This document shows positions 22,024 through 35,693 of a DNA stretch of 64,000 nucleotides, piece by piece. The notes below the pieces were generated by a model, which saw nothing but the letters and a program-made list of their open reading frames with translations, was not told where the DNA came from and searched no databases. Positions within the stretch are counted from its first letter, which is position 1; each line of letters starts with the position of its first letter. The position numbers and the translations under genes are program-made. Source of the stretch: Erinaceus europaeus (Eukaryota > Chordata > Mammalia > Eulipotyphla > Erinaceidae); assembly GCF_950295315.1 (NCBI RefSeq), contig NW_026647582.1:33501-97500 (forward strand), given 5' to 3'.

Positions 22024-24696
22024 TGGATTTACTTTTGAAGGCAATATGACCTGCCTCGTTTTGAATCCTCATTATCCTGAGGGTCAGTCCTGGAGACAGT
22101 GTCATGACACGACACACGGAGATGTCTGGTATCAGAGAGCACCTGGAACAGCAGCTGGGGCTCTAGTGCCAGGGCAGGAGCAACTCCTCATCCACCCTCC
22201 ACGGAGTCCACCTGCCTGCATTTTGGTCCTTTTCCCTCCAAAAAAGATTTTTCCCTTTTTTCACTTTGAAACAGGCAGCAGACAGGTTACCCAGGCAGGG
22301 CGAAAAAAATAAAAAGCCTTTTTTTTTTTTTTTTTTTTTTTAAACCGAAGTGAATGACCATCTTCTGGAAAGTATAGGTTTTGAACCTGAAAACTCTGTC
22401 TGTCTGTCTCTTAGTTCACAGAAAGAGCCACTAGCCCAGCCAGATCTCACGCTCAGATGGGGTGTTTTTGCCAGTCAAAGGTCTGCACAGCACACTAGGG
22501 ATTGGGCGGCAGGAGACCCAAGTGTTACATTGTAGATGGACTGTTTGCAGTTCTTGCTCCCCAGGACATTGGACTGTCTCAACTCCCTCCCCTACAGCAT
22601 GAAAAAAAGACTCTTGACAACCTTGGAGCAAATGGAGTGGGGGTGAGGGGAGCTGATTGCATGTCTGTGCTGCTGATGCCCAGGTGTCTGTGGGGGGCCG
22701 TGGCACAGGCTGTAAGGGGGCTAGGGGGCAGAAGGAGACTGTTTGAGAGGCAGGCTACAGGCAGGGGAGCCCGTGAGTGTGTGCAGGGCTGTGTGTGTGG
22801 GTGTGGTGGCAGGGGTTAGGGCAGGTCCCCCTCTGGATGGTGAGATGGCAGCTGGGCTGGCCCTGGGCCCTCAGGGCTGAAGGGCAGAAGCAGGGTGGCA
22901 GTAAAGTAGCAGAGGGAAGCACACAGTAGATGTTAGTTGGGGAGCTGGGGGACAGAGGGCAAGGGGAAAGGGGGCATCCTTGAGGAGGGGTCTGGACTAG
23001 AGAGTGGGGGGAGCTGGAGGCATGGAAGGTCCCAGGAATCAGGGACTGACAGGAACAGATTCCTGCACCCACCCACTGGATAGAAGCTGCAGCAGCCAGA
23101 GCAGCAGCCCTGGCTTGCCTAGGCCAAGGGCCCTGATTGAGTCCCTCTGAGGATGAGGAAGAAGAGGAGGAGGTGGAGGAGGAGGAGGAGGAGGAGGAGG
23201 AGGAGGAGGAAGAAGAGGAGGAGGAAGAAGAGGAGGAGGAAGAAGAGGAGGAGGAGGAGGAGGGGCAGGAGGGCAGCTGTCAGTAGGCAACGGGATTAAT
23301 AGAGGCCTCCATTACGGAGGCATGTGTCCAGGCAGGCACCCACCAACCCTCAGGGGCAGCTCAGGGCACCCAGGGACCTGGTGTGGGTATCTCTGGGGCG
23401 GGAACTGTCAGTCAGTCAGCAAGACTGTGTGTCAGTGCACATGGTGGGACAGGGGCCTGGCGGACCTTGGTCCCCAGCCCTGGGCTGTCAGATGCCAGCC
23501 CCATGCCCAGACTCACACCAATCTGCCCATAGCCCCTTGGCCCGGCCGACCAGCACCTGCTTTGCCCTGGGGCTCTGGCTCTGGTGGCTGGCCACCACCC
23601 CTCAGGTCAAGTTCAGCGTGGGGGTCATGGCTTCTGGTCAACTGGATGGGCAGGGTCCCCGTAGCCTAGCAACCACAGGAGCCCTCTGTGATGTCCTAGC
23701 CCCTGGCAATCTGTGCTGGCCACACTGGCACTGGGTAGCCCAACTGCCCTGCCACTAGGTCAGGCAACAGCGCCCAGACGCCTGGGCCCTGGCACAGAGG
23801 GACGGAAGGATGGGAAGACAGTGCTGACCGAAGAGGGACCTCAGGGCTGGCAGCCAAGAGAAGACAGGTAGAGGTGTGCCCGGGATCCAGGGAGCCCAGG
23901 CCAGAGGTGCCTGCATGCCTGCCTGCCTTCCTGGATGTCTGTATGCTGCCTTTGTCTAGGTAGGTTTCTCAGGTCCCCTCCACTCCTGTCCTCTCCTGTC
24001 CTCTCCTGTCCTCACCATCCTCTCCCCTCTCCTCTCCTCTGCACTTTGCTTCTCTCCTTTGTCTGTCCTCTCTTCCAGGTGCCCTGCTCACCAGCTCCAG
24101 CACTTGTGATGGTTCTCCAGTGACAGCTGTTTGCATCCCCTTCCACCCCCTGCCTGCCCCTAATGTGACCCAGCTCACAGGGTCTCCGGCTCACTCCACC
24201 CAAACCCACACGCCCCAACACATCCCCTGGTTCAGCCTCTCTGCCCTATTCAGCCAAACTGGCCCCTTTGCAACCTACCTGTGCATCGTGGATTCTCTTC
24301 ACCATTCAAGGAGAGATCTCCTTTTGTACTTAGCTTGGTTGACTGCTGGATGGATGGATGGATGGATGGATGGATGGATGGATGGATGGATGGATGAATG
24401 GATGGATGGATGGGTGGATGGATGGATGGACAGGTCAATGGATCGGTTTTGTAGAGGGAGAGTACCATCTAGGGGTACTGGAGACCCCTGGTGTCAGATC
24501 CTTAGTCAATGTCAAATGTAAAACATTAATTCATCAATAACAAAAATGAGTAAGCACCTAAATAAATAAATAAATACATAAATATAAAATCTGTGTTAAA
24601 AAATACATGGTGTCTTTGCCTTTCTGCATATGGAATGCTGTGAGGATCTTAAGAAGGAAAGCGTTTTCCTGAGTAGCCCTATTGAAGTCGTGGAAT

Positions 24697-24935
24697 ATTT
24701 TCTTTTCCTTTTTCTTTTTTTACTTTCTATTTTCTTGATTATTCACTGGAATAAATAGACAGGAATTGAGAGGGAAGGGAGGGAGAGAGAGTTTGAGACA
24801 CAGAGAGAAACACCTGCAGCACTTCTGCACCACTTGTAAAGATTTCCCCTGGCAGGTGGGGACCAGGGTGTTGAAGCCCAGTCCTCCTGCATTGTAACAT
24901 GAGTGCTTAACTGGGTGTGGCACCACCTGGTACCC
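24697..24935 (-). mobile_element. SINE 1, unit 8
   Basis: Same insertion; A-type sequence. Confidence 0.8.
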
Positions 24936-25130
24936 TTGATGGGGCACTTTTTTTTAGCAATGAAAAGAAATTCTCGTGGCAAGGTAATAAATAAATGAAG
25001 AAGTAATTAAAAGTGCATTTACATTAACTCAGTGGAAACACACAGGGACATATACGTCTCTGTTACCTGTATTACTTCTTCATTTATGGATTGATTGCCT
25101 CAAGGGGTTATTGCCACAGCTGAGTGCCTG

Positions 25131-25214
25131 CGCCACGAATAATCCACAGCTCCTGCACTCCATTTGTTCCCCTTTCGCTGCCCTTGTTGCTTGGTCACTG
25201 TGGTGGTTATTGTT

Positions 25215-25247
<33 letters not shown>

Positions 25248-25458
25248 ACTGACCTTGCATCTGACAGACACAAAAGGAGAGAGCAGAGGAAATACAGGGT
25301 GGGAGAGAAAGATAGAACTCCTAAAGACCTGCTTCACCCCCTGTAAAGCGACTCCCCGGCAGGTGGCGGTCTGGGGGCCAGACCCCAGATCCTTCCACCT
25401 GTCCCCTTTTCGTGAGCGCCACAAGCCCTTAACCCTCTGACATACCGCCAAACCTCCC
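25131..25458 (-). mobile_element. SINE 2, unit 8
   Basis: Same insertion; the GTT run is six bases longer with an ATT interruption; CTCF-like core at 25356-25369. Confidence 0.85.
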
Positions 25459-25750
25459 TGGATTTACTTTTGAAGGCAATATGACCTGCCTCGTTTTGAA
25501 TCCTCATTATCCTGAGGGTCAGTCCTGGAGACAGTGTCATGACACGACACACGGAGATGTCTGGTATCAGAGAGCACCTGGAACAGCAGCTGGGGCTCTA
25601 GTGCCAGGGCAGGAGCAACTCCTCATCCACCCTCCACGGAGTCCACCTGCCTGCATTTTGGTCCTTTTCCCTCCAAAAAAGATTTTTCCCTTTTTTCACT
25701 TTGAAACAGGCAGCGGACAGGTTACCCAGGCAGGGCGAAAAAAATAAAAA

Positions 25751-25787
<37 letters not shown>

Positions 25788-25948
25788 CGAAGTGAATGAC
25801 CATCTTCTGGAAAGTATAGGTTTTGAACCTGAAAACTCTGTCTGTCTGTCTCTTAGTTCACAGAAAGAGCCACTAGCCCAGCCAGATCTCACGCTCAGAT
25901 GGGGTGTTTTTGCCAGTCAAAGGTCTGCACAGCACACTAGGGATTGGG

Positions 25949-25978
25949 CGGCAGGAGACCCAACGGCAGGAGACCCAA
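25949..25978 (+). repeat. 15-bp tandem duplication private to unit 8
   Basis: CGGCAGGAGACCCAA occurs at 25949-25963 and again directly at 25964-25978; every other unit has it once. This marks a recent local event and a unique tag in the array. Confidence 0.97.
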
Positions 25979-28139
25979 GTGTTACATTGTAGATGGACTG
26001 TTTGCAGTTCTTGCTCCCCAGGACATTGGACTGTCTCAACTCCCTCCCCTACAGCATGAAAAAAAGACTCTTGACAACCTTGGAGCAAATGGAGTGGGGG
26101 TGAGGGGAGCTGATTGCATGTCTGTGCTGCTGATGCCCAGGTGTCTGTGGGGGGCCGTGGCACAGGCTGTAAGGGGGCTAGGGGGCAGAAGGAGACTGTT
26201 TGAGAGGCAGGCTACAGGCAGGGGAGCCCGTGAGTGTGTGCAGGGCTGTGTGTGTGGGTGTGGTGGCAGGGGTTAGGGCAGGTCCCCCTCTGGATGGTGA
26301 GATGGCAGCTGGGCTGGCCCTGGGCCCTCAGGGCTGAAGGGCAGAAGCAGGGTGGCAGTAAAGTAGCAGAGGGAAGCACACAGTAGATGTTAGTTGGGGA
26401 GCTGGGGGACAGAGGGAAAGGGGAAAGGGGGCATCCTTGAGGAGGGGTCTGGACTAGAGAGTGGGGGGAGCTGGAGGCATGGAAGGTCCCAGGAATCAGG
26501 GACTGACAGGAACAGATTCCTGCACCCACCCACTGGATAGAAGCTGCAGCAGCCAGAGCAGCAGCCCTGGCTTGCCTAGGCCAAGGGCCCTGATTGAGTC
26601 CCTCTGAGGATGAGGAAGAAGAGGAGGAGGTGGAGGAGGAGGAGGAGGAGGAGGAGGAGGAAGAAGAGGAGGAGGAAGAAGAGGAGGAGGAAGAAGAGGA
26701 GGAGGAGGAGGAGGGGCAGGAGGGCAGCTGTCAGTAGGCAACGGGATTAATAGAGGCCTCCATTACGGAGGCATGTGTCCAGGCAGGCACCCACCAACCC
26801 TCAGGGGCAGCTCAGGGCACCCAGGGACCTGGTGTGGGTATCTCTGGGGCGGGAACTGTCAGTCAGTCAGCAAGACTGTGTGTCAGTGCACATGGTGGGA
26901 CAGGGGCCTGGCGGACCTTGGTCCCCAGCCCTGGGCTGTCAGATGCCAGCCCCATGCCCAGACTCACACCAATCTGCCCATAGCCCCTTGGCCCGGCCGA
27001 CCAGCACCTGCTTTGCCCTGGGGCTCTGGCTCTGGTGGCTGGCCACCACCCCTCAGGTCAAGTTCAGCGTGGGGGTCATGGCTTCTGGTCAACTGGATGG
27101 GCAGGGTCCCCGTAGCCTAGCAACCACAGGAGCCCTCTGTGATGTCCTAGCCCCTGGCAATCTGTGCTGGCCACACTGGCACTGGGTAGCCCAACTGCCC
27201 TGCCACTAGGTCAGGCAACAGCGCCCAGACGCCTGGGCCCTGGCACAGAGGGACGGAAGGATGGGAAGACAGTGCTGACCGAAGAGGGACCTCAGGGCTG
27301 GCAGCCAAGAGAAGACAGGTAGAGGTGTGCCCGGGATCCAGGGAGCCCAGGCCAGAGGTGCCTGCATGCCTGCCTGCCTTCCTGGATGTCTGTATGCTGC
27401 CTTTGTCTAGGTAGGTTTCTCAGGTCCCCTCCACTCCTGTCCTCTCCTGTCCTCTCCTGTCCTCACCATCCTCTCCCCTCTCCTCTCCTCTGCACTTTGC
27501 TTCTCTCCTTTGTCTGTCCTCTCTTCCAGGTGCCCTGCTCACCAGCTCCAGCACTTGTGATGGTTCTCCAGTGACAGCTGTTTGCATCCCCTTCCACCCC
27601 CTGCCTGCCCCTAATGTGACCCAGCTCACAGGGTCTCCGGCTCACTCCACCCAAACCCACACGCCCCAACACATCCCCTGGTTCAGCCTCTCTGCCCTAT
27701 TCAGCCAAACTGGCCCCTTTGCAACCTACCTGTGCATCGTGGATTCTCTTCACCATTCAAGGAGAGATCTCCTTTTGTACTTAGCTTGGTTGACTGCTGG
27801 ATGGATGGATGGATGGATGGATGGATGGATGGATGGATGGATGAATGGATGGATGGATGGGTGGATGGATGGATGGACAGGTCAATGGATCGGTTTTGTA
27901 GAGGGAGAGTACCATCTAGGGGTACTGGAGACCCCTGGTGTCAGATCCTTAGTCAATGTCAAATGTAAAACATTAATTCATCAATAACAAAAATGAGTAA
28001 GCACCTAAATAAATAAATAAATAAATATAAAATCTGTGTTAAAAAATACATGGTGTCTTTGCCTTTCTGCATATGGAATGCTGTGAGGATCTTAAGAAGG
28101 AAAGCGTTTTCCTGAGTAGCCCTATTGAAGTCGTGGAAT

Positions 28140-28378
28140 ATTTTCTTTTCCTTTTTCTTTTTTTACTTTCTATTTTCTTGATTATTCACTGGAATAAATA
28201 GACAGGAATTGAGAGGGAAGGGAGGGAGAGAGAGTTTGAGACACAGAGAGAAACACCTGCAGCACTTCTGCACCACTTGTAAAGATTTCCCCTGGCAGGT
28301 GGGGACCAGGGTGTTGAAGCCCAGTCCTCCTGCATTGTAACATGAGTGCTTAACTGGGTGTGGCACCACCTGGTACCC
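28140..28378 (-). mobile_element. SINE 1, unit 9
   Basis: Same insertion; A-type sequence. Confidence 0.8.
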
Positions 28379-28573
28379 TTGATGGGGCACTTTTTTTTAG
28401 CAATGAAAAGAAATTCTCGTGGCAAGGTAATAAATAAATGAAGAAGTAATTAAAAGTGCATTTACATTAACTCAGTGGAAACACACAGGGACATATACGT
28501 CTCTGTTACCTGTATTACTTCTTCATTTATGGATTGATTGCCTCAAGGGGTTATTGCCACAGCTGAGTGCCTG

Positions 28574-28892
28574 CGCCACGAATAATCCACAGCTCCTGCA
28601 CTCCATTTGTTCCCCTTTCGCTGCCCTTGTTGCTTGGTCACTGTGGTGGTTATTGTTGTTGTTGTTGTTGTTGTTGTTGTTACTGACCTTGCATCTGACA
28701 GACACAAAAGGAGAGAGCAGAGGAAATACAGGGTGGGAGAGAAAGATAGAACTCCTAAAGACCTGCTTCACCCCCTGTAAAGCGACTCCCCGGCAGGTGG
28801 CGGTCTGGGGGCCAGACCCCAGATCCTTCCACCTGTCCCCTTTTCGTGAGCGCCACAAGCCCTTAACCCTCTGACATACCGCCAAACCTCCC
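28574..28892 (-). mobile_element. SINE 2, unit 9
   Basis: Same insertion; GTT run 29 bp; CTCF-like core at 28790-28803. Confidence 0.85.
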
Positions 28893-29184
28893 TGGATTTA
28901 CTTTTGAAGGCAATATGACCTGCCTCGTTTTGAATCCTCATTATCCTGAGGGTCAGTCCTGGAGACAGTGTCATGACACGACACACGGAGATGTCTGGTA
29001 TCAGAGAGCACCTGGAACAGCAGCTGGGGCTCTAGTGCCAGGGCAGGAGCAACTCCTCATCCACCCTCCACGGAGTCCACCTGCCTGCATTTTGGTCCTT
29101 TTCCCTCCAAAAAAGATTTTTCCCTTTTTTCACTTTGAAACAGGCAGCGGACAGGTTACCCAGGCAGGGCGAAAAAAATAAAAA

Positions 29185-29220
<36 letters not shown>

Positions 29221-31540
29221 CGAAGTGAATGACCATCTTCTGGAAAGTATAGGTTTTGAACCTGAAAACTCTGTCTGTCTGTCTCTTAGTTCACAGAAAG
29301 AGCCACTAGCCCAGCCAGATCTCACGCTCAGATGGGGTGTTTTTGCCAGTCAAAGGTCTGCACAGCACACTAGGGATTGGGCGGCAGGAGACCCAAGTGT
29401 TACATTGTAGATGGACTGTTTGCAGTTCTTGCTCCCCAGGACATTGGACTGTCTCAACTCCCTCCCCTACAGCATGAAAAAAAGACTCTTGACAACCTTG
29501 GAGCAAATGGAGTGGGGGTGAGGGGAGCTGATTGCATGTCTGTGCTGCTGATGCCCAGGTGTCTGTGGGGGGCCGTGGCACAGGCTGTAAGGGGGCTAGG
29601 GGGCAGAAGGAGACTGTTTGAGAGGCAGGCTACAGGCAGGGGAGCCCGTGAGTGTGTGCAGGGCTGTGTGTGTGGGTGTGGTGGCAGGGGTTAGGGCAGG
29701 TCCCCCTCTGGATGGTGAGATGGCAGCTGGGCTGGCCCTGGGCCCTCAGGGCTGAAGGGCAGAAGCAGGGTGGCAGTAAAGTAGCAGAGGGAAGCACACA
29801 GTAGATGTTAGTTGGGGAGCTGGGGGACAGAGGGAAAGGGGAAAGGGGGCATCCTTGAGGAGGGGTCTGGACTAGAGAGTGGGGGGAGCTGGAGGCATGG
29901 AAGGTCCCAGGAATCAGGGACTGACAGGAACAGATTCCTGCACCCACCCACTGGATAGAAGCTGCAGCAGCCAGAGCAGCAGCCCTGGCTTGCCTAGGCC
30001 AAGGGCCCTGATTGAGTCCCTCTGAGGATGAGGAAGAAGAGGAGGAGGTGGAGGAGGAGGAGGAGGAGGAGGAGGAGGAAGAGGAGGAGGAAGAAGAGGA
30101 GGAGGAAGAAGAGGAGGAGGAGGAGGAGGGGCAGGAGGGCAGCTGTCAGTAGGCAACGGGATTAATAGAGGCCTCCATTACGGAGGCATGTGTCCAGGCA
30201 GGCACCCACCAACCCTCAGGGGCAGCTCAGGGCACCCAGGGACCTGGTGTGGGTATCTCTGGGGCGGGAACTGTCAGTCAGTCAGCAAGACTGTGTGTCA
30301 GTGCACATGGTGGGACAGGGGCCTGGCGGACCTTGGTCCCCAGCCCTGGGCTGTCAGATGCCAGCCCCATGCCCAGACTCACACCAATCTGCCCATAGCC
30401 CCTTGGCCCGGCCGACCAGCACCTGCTTTGCCCTGGGGCTCTGGCTCTGGTGGCTGGCCACCACCCCTCAGGTCAAGTTCAGCGTGGGGGTCATGGCTTC
30501 TGGTCAACTGGATGGGCAGGGTCCCCGTAGCCTAGCAACCACAGGAGCCCTCTGTGATGTCCTAGCCCCTGGCAATCTGTGCTGGCCACACTGGCACTGG
30601 GTAGCCCAACTGCCCTGCCACTAGGTCAGGCAACAGCGCCCAGACGCCTGGGCCCTGGCACAGAGGGACGGAAGGATGGGAAGACAGTGCTGACCGAAGA
30701 GGGACCTCAGGGCTGGCAGCCAAGAGAAGACAGGTAGAGGTGTGCCCGGGATCCAGGGAGCCCAGGCCAGAGGTGCCTGCATGCCTGCCTGCCTTCCTGG
30801 ATGTCTGTATGCTGCCTTTGTCTAGGTAGGTTTCTCAGGTCCCCTCCACTCCTGTCCTCTCCTGTCCTCTCCTGTCCTCACCATCCTCTCCCCTCTCCTC
30901 TCCTCTGCACTTTGCTTCTCTCCTTTGTCTGTCCTCTCTTCCAGGTGCCCTGCTCACCAGCTCCAGCACTTGTGATGGTTCTCCAGTGACAGCTGTTTGC
31001 ATCCCCTTCCACCCCCTGCCTGCCCCTAATGTGACCCAGCTCACAGGGTCTCCGGCTCACTCCACCCAAACCCACACGCCCCAACACATCCCCTGGTTCA
31101 GCCTCTCTGCCCTATTCAGCCAAACTGGCCCCTTTGCAACCTACCTGTGCATCGTGGATTCTCTTCACCATTCAAGGAGAGATCTCCTTTTGTACTTAGC
31201 TTGGTTGACTGCTGGATGGATGGATGGATGGATGGATGGATGGATGGATGGATGGATGGATGTGGATGGATGGATGGACAGGTCAATGGATCGGTTTTGT
31301 AGAGGGAGAGTACCATCTAGGGGTACTGGAGACCCCTGGTGTCAGATCCTTAGTCAATGTCAAATGTAAAACATTAATTCATCAATAACAAAAATGAGTA
31401 AGCACCTAAATAAATAAATAAATAAATATAAAATCTGTGTTAAAAAATACATGGTGTCTTTGCCTTTCTGCATATGGAATGCTGTGAGGATCTTAAGAAG
31501 GAAAGCGTTTTCCTGAGTAGCCCTATTGAAGTCGTGGAAT

Positions 31541-31779
31541 ATTTTCTTTTCCTTTTTCTTTTTTTACTTTCTATTTTCTTGATTATTCACTGGAATAAAT
31601 AGACAGGAATTGAGAGGGAAGGGAGGGAGAGAGAGTTTGAGACACAGAGAGAAACACCTGCAGCACTTCTGCACCACTTGTAAAGATTTCCCCTGGCAGG
31701 TGGGGACCAGGGTGTTGAAGCCCAGTCCTCCTGCATTGTAACATGAGTGCTTAACTGGGTGTGGCACCACCTGGTACCC
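31541..31779 (-). mobile_element. SINE 1, unit 10
   Basis: Same insertion; A-type sequence. Confidence 0.8.
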
Positions 31780-31974
31780 TTGATGGGGCACTTTTTTTTA
31801 GCAATGAAAAGAAATTCTCGTGGCAAGGTAATAAATAAATGAAGAAGTAATTAAAAGTGCATTTACATTAACTCAGTGGAAACACACAGGGACATATACG
31901 TCTCTGTTACCTGTATTACTTCTTCATTTATGGATTGATTGCCTCAAGGGGTTATTGCCACAGCTGAGTGCCTG

Positions 31975-32293
31975 CGCCACGAATAATCCACAGCTCCTGC
32001 ACTCCATTTGTTCCCCTTTCGCTGCCCTTGTTGCTTGGTCACTGTGGTGGTTATTGTTGTTGTTGTTGTTGTTGTTGTTGTTACTGACCTTGCATCTGAC
32101 AGACACAAAAGGAGAGAGCAGAGGAAATACAGGGTGGGAGAGAAAGATAGAACTCCTAAAGACCTGCTTCACCCCCTGTAAAGCGACTCCCCGGCAGGTG
32201 GCGGTCTGGGGGCCAGACCCCAGATCCTTCCACCTGTCCCCTTTTCGTGAGCGCCACAAGCCCTTAACCCTCTGACATACCGCCAAACCTCCC
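31975..32293 (-). mobile_element. SINE 2, unit 10
   Basis: Same insertion; GTT run 29 bp; CTCF-like core at 32191-32204. Confidence 0.85.
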
Positions 32294-32582
32294 TGGATTT
32301 ACTTTTGAAGGCAATATGACCTGCCTCGTTTTGAATCCTCATTATGAGGGTCAGTCCTGGAGACAGTGTCATGACACGACACACGGAGATGTCTGGTATC
32401 AGAGAGCACCTGGAACAGCAGCTGGGGCTCTAGTGCCAGGGCAGGAGCAACTCCTCATCCACCCTCCACGGAGTCCACCTGCCTGCATTTTGGTCCTTTT
32501 CCCTCCAAAAAAGATTTTTCCCTTTTTTCACTTTGAAACAGGCAGCGGACAGGTTACCCAGGCAGGGCGAAAAAAATAAAAA

Positions 32583-32618
<36 letters not shown>

Positions 32619-34940
32619 CGAAGTGAATGACCATCTTCTGGAAAGTATAGGTTTTGAACCTGAAAACTCTGTCTGTCTGTCTCTTAGTTCACAGAAAGAG
32701 CCACTAGCCCAGCCAGATCTCACGCTCAGATGGGGTGTTTTTGCCAGTCAAAGGTCTGCACAGCACACTAGGGATTGGGCGGCAGGAGACCCAAGTGTTA
32801 CATTGTAGATGGACTGTTTGCAGTTCTTGCTCCCCAGGACATTGGACTGTCTCAACTCCCTCCCCTACAGCATGAAAAAAAGACTCTTGACAACCTTGGA
32901 GCAAATGGAGTGGGGGTGAGGGGAGCTGATTGCATGTCTGTGCTGCTGATGCCCAGGTGTCTGTGGGGGGCCGTGGCACAGGCTGTAAGGGGGCTAGGGG
33001 GCAGAAGGAGACTGTTTGAGAGGCAGGCTACAGGCAGGGGAGCCCGTGAGTGTGTGCAGGGCTGTGTGTGTGGGTGTGGTGGCAGGGGTTAGGGCAGGTC
33101 CCCCTCTGGATGGTGAGATGGCAGCTGGGCTGGCCCTGGGCCCTCAGGGCTGAAGGGCAGAAGCAGGGTGGCAGTAAAGTAGCAGAGGGAAGCACACAGT
33201 AGATGTTAGTTGGGGAGCTGGGGGACAGAGGGAAAGGGGAAAGGGGGCATCCTTGAGGAGGGGTCTGGACTAGAGAGTGGGGGGAGCTGGAGGCATGGAA
33301 GGTCCCAGGAATCAGGGACTGACAGGAACAGATTCCTGCACCCACCCACTGGATAGAAGCTGCAGCAGCCAGAGCAGCAGCCCTGGCTTGCCTAGGCCAA
33401 GGGCCCTGATTGAGTCCCTCTGAGGATGAGGAAGAAGAGGAGGAGGTGGAGGAGGAGGAGGAGGAGGAGGAGGAGGAAGAGGAGGAGGAAGAAGAGGAGG
33501 AGGAAGAAGAGGAGGAGGAGGAGGAGGGGCAGGAGGGCAGCTGTCAGTAGGCAACGGGATTAATAGAGGCCTCCATTACGGAGGCATGTGTCCAGGCAGG
33601 CACCCACCAACCCTCAGGGGCAGCTCAGGGCACCCAGGGACCTGGTGTGGGTATCTCTGGGGCGGGAACTGTCAGTCAGTCAGCAAGACTGTGTGTCAGT
33701 GCACATGGTGGGACAGGGGCCTGGCGGACCTTGGTCCCCAGCCCTGGGCTGTCAGATGCCAGCCCCATGCCCAGACTCACACCAATCTGCCCATAGCCCC
33801 TTGGCCCGGCCGACCAGCACCTGCTTTGCCCTGGGGCTCTGGCTCTGGTGGCTGGCCACCACCCCTCAGGTCAAGTTCAGCGTGGGGGTCATGGCTTCTG
33901 GTCAACTGGATGGGCAGGGTCCCCGTAGCCTAGCAACCACAGGAGCCCTCTGTGATGTCCTAGCCCCTGGCAATCTGTGCTGGCCACACTGGCACTGGGT
34001 AGCCCAACTGCCCTGCCACTAGGTCAGGCAACAGCGCCCAGACGCCTGGGCCCTGGCACAGAGGGACGGAAGGATGGGAAGACAGTGCTGACCGAAGAGG
34101 GACCTCAGGGCTGGCAGCCAAGAGAAGACAGGTAGAGGTGTGCCCGGGATCCAGGGAGCCCAGGCCAGAGGTGCCTGCATGCCTGCCTGCCTTCCTGGAT
34201 GTCTGTATGCTGCCTTTGTCTAGGTAGGTTTCTCAGGTCCCCTCCACTCCTGTCCTCTCCTGTCCTCTCCTGTCCTCACCATCCTCTCCCCTCTCCTCTC
34301 CTCTGCACTTTGCTTCTCTCCTTTGTCTGTCCTCTCTTCCAGGTGCCCTGCTCACCAGCTCCAGCACTTGTGATGGTTCTCCAGTGACAGCTGTTTGCAT
34401 CCCCTTCCACCCCCTGCCTGCCCCTAATGTGACCCAGCTCACAGGGTCTCCGGCTCACTCCACCCAAACCCACACGCCCCAACACATCCCCTGGTTCAGC
34501 CTCTCTGCCCTATTCAGCCAAACTGGCCCCTTTGCAACCTACCTGTGCATCGTGGATTCTCTTCACCATTCAAGGAGAGATCTCCTTTTGTACTTAGCTT
34601 GGTTGACTGCTGGATGGATGGATGGATGGATGGATGGATGGATGGATGGATGGATGGATGGGTGGATGGATGGATGGACAGGTCAATGGATCGGTTTTGT
34701 AGAGGGAGAGTACCATCTAGGGGTACTGGAGACCCCTGGTGTCAGATCCTTAGTCAATGTCAAATGTAAAACATTAATTCATCAATAACAAAAATGAGTA
34801 AGCACCTAAATAAATAAATAAATAAATATAAAATCTGTGTTAAAAAATACATGGTGTCTTTGCCTTTCTGCATATGGAATGCTGTGAGGATCTTAAGAAG
34901 GAAAGCGTTTTCCTGAGTAGCCCTATTGAAGTCGTGGAAT

Positions 34941-35179
34941 ATTTTCTTTTCCTTTTTCTTTTTTTACTTTCTATTTTCTTGATTATTCACTGGAATAAAT
35001 AGACAGGAATTGAGAGGGAAGGGAGGGAGAGAGAGTTTGAGACACAGAGAGAAACACCTGCAGCACTTCTGCACCACTTGTAAAGATTTCCCCTGGCAGG
35101 TGGGGACCAGGGTGTTGAAGCCCAGTCCTCCTGCATTGTAACATGAGTGCTTAACTGGGTGTGGCACCACCTGGTACCC
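34941..35179 (-). mobile_element. SINE 1, unit 11
   Basis: Same insertion; A-type sequence. Confidence 0.8.
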
Positions 35180-35374
35180 TTGATGGGGCACTTTTTTTTA
35201 GCAATGAAAAGAAATTCTCGTGGCAAGGTAATAAATAAATGAAGAAGTAATTAAAAGTGCATTTACATTAACTCAGTGGAAACACACAGGGACATATACG
35301 TCTCTGTTACCTGTATTACTTCTTCATTTATGGATTGATTGCCTCAAGGGGTTATTGCCACAGCTGAGTGCCTG

Positions 35375-35693
35375 CGCCACGAATAATCCACAGCTCCTGC
35401 ACTCCATTTGTTCCCCTTTCGCTGCCCTTGTTGCTTGGTCACTGTGGTGGTTATTGTTGTTGTTGTTGTTGTTGTTGTTGTTACTGACCTTGCATCTGAC
35501 AGACACAAAAGGAGAGAGCAGAGGAAATACAGGGTGGGAGAGAAAGATAGAACTCCTAAAGACCTGCTTCACCCCCTGTAAAGCGACTCCCCGGCAGGTG
35601 GCGGTCTGGGGGCCAGACCCCAGATCCTTCCACCTGTCCCCTTTTCGTGAGCGCCACAAGCCCTTAACCCTCTGACATACCGCCAAACCTCCC
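35375..35693 (-). mobile_element. SINE 2, unit 11
   Basis: Same insertion; GTT run 29 bp; CTCF-like core at 35591-35604. Confidence 0.85.

Larger units (their letters stand above)
20526..23950 (+). repeat. Unit 7 (A)
   Basis: Longest GA tract of subfamily A (23149-23265, 117 bp) and the GGGCAAGGGG state, unlike both neighbours. Poly-T 22319-22341 (23 nt), X-box 23661-23673. Confidence 0.95.
23951..27401 (+). repeat. Unit 8 (A), longest unit, with 15-bp duplication
   Basis: At 3451 bp this is the longest unit. It has a private 15-bp direct duplication at 25949-25978, a GTT run six bases longer than in units 1-7 with an ATT interruption near 25214, and poly-T of 30 nt (25754-25783). It is the last unit with AAATACATAAAT and starts the block with GCAGCGG. 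GA tract 26606-26716 (111 bp), X-box 27112-27124. Confidence 0.95.
27402..30816 (+). repeat. Unit 9 (A)
   Basis: First of four very similar units (9-12) with a 29-bp GTT run, 108-bp GA tract lacking one GAA step, GCAGCGG and GGGAAAGG. Poly-T 29188-29216 (29 nt), GA tract 30024-30131, X-box 30527-30539. Confidence 0.95.
30817..34214 (+). repeat. Unit 10 (A), two private deletions
   Basis: The GGAT run has lost its AATGG/GGGTGG interruptions and reads GGATGTGGATGG near 31259. A 3-bp deletion (CCT) gives ATTATGAGGG at 32341-32350. Poly-T 32586-32614 (29 nt), GA tract 33422-33529, X-box 33925-33937. Confidence 0.95.
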
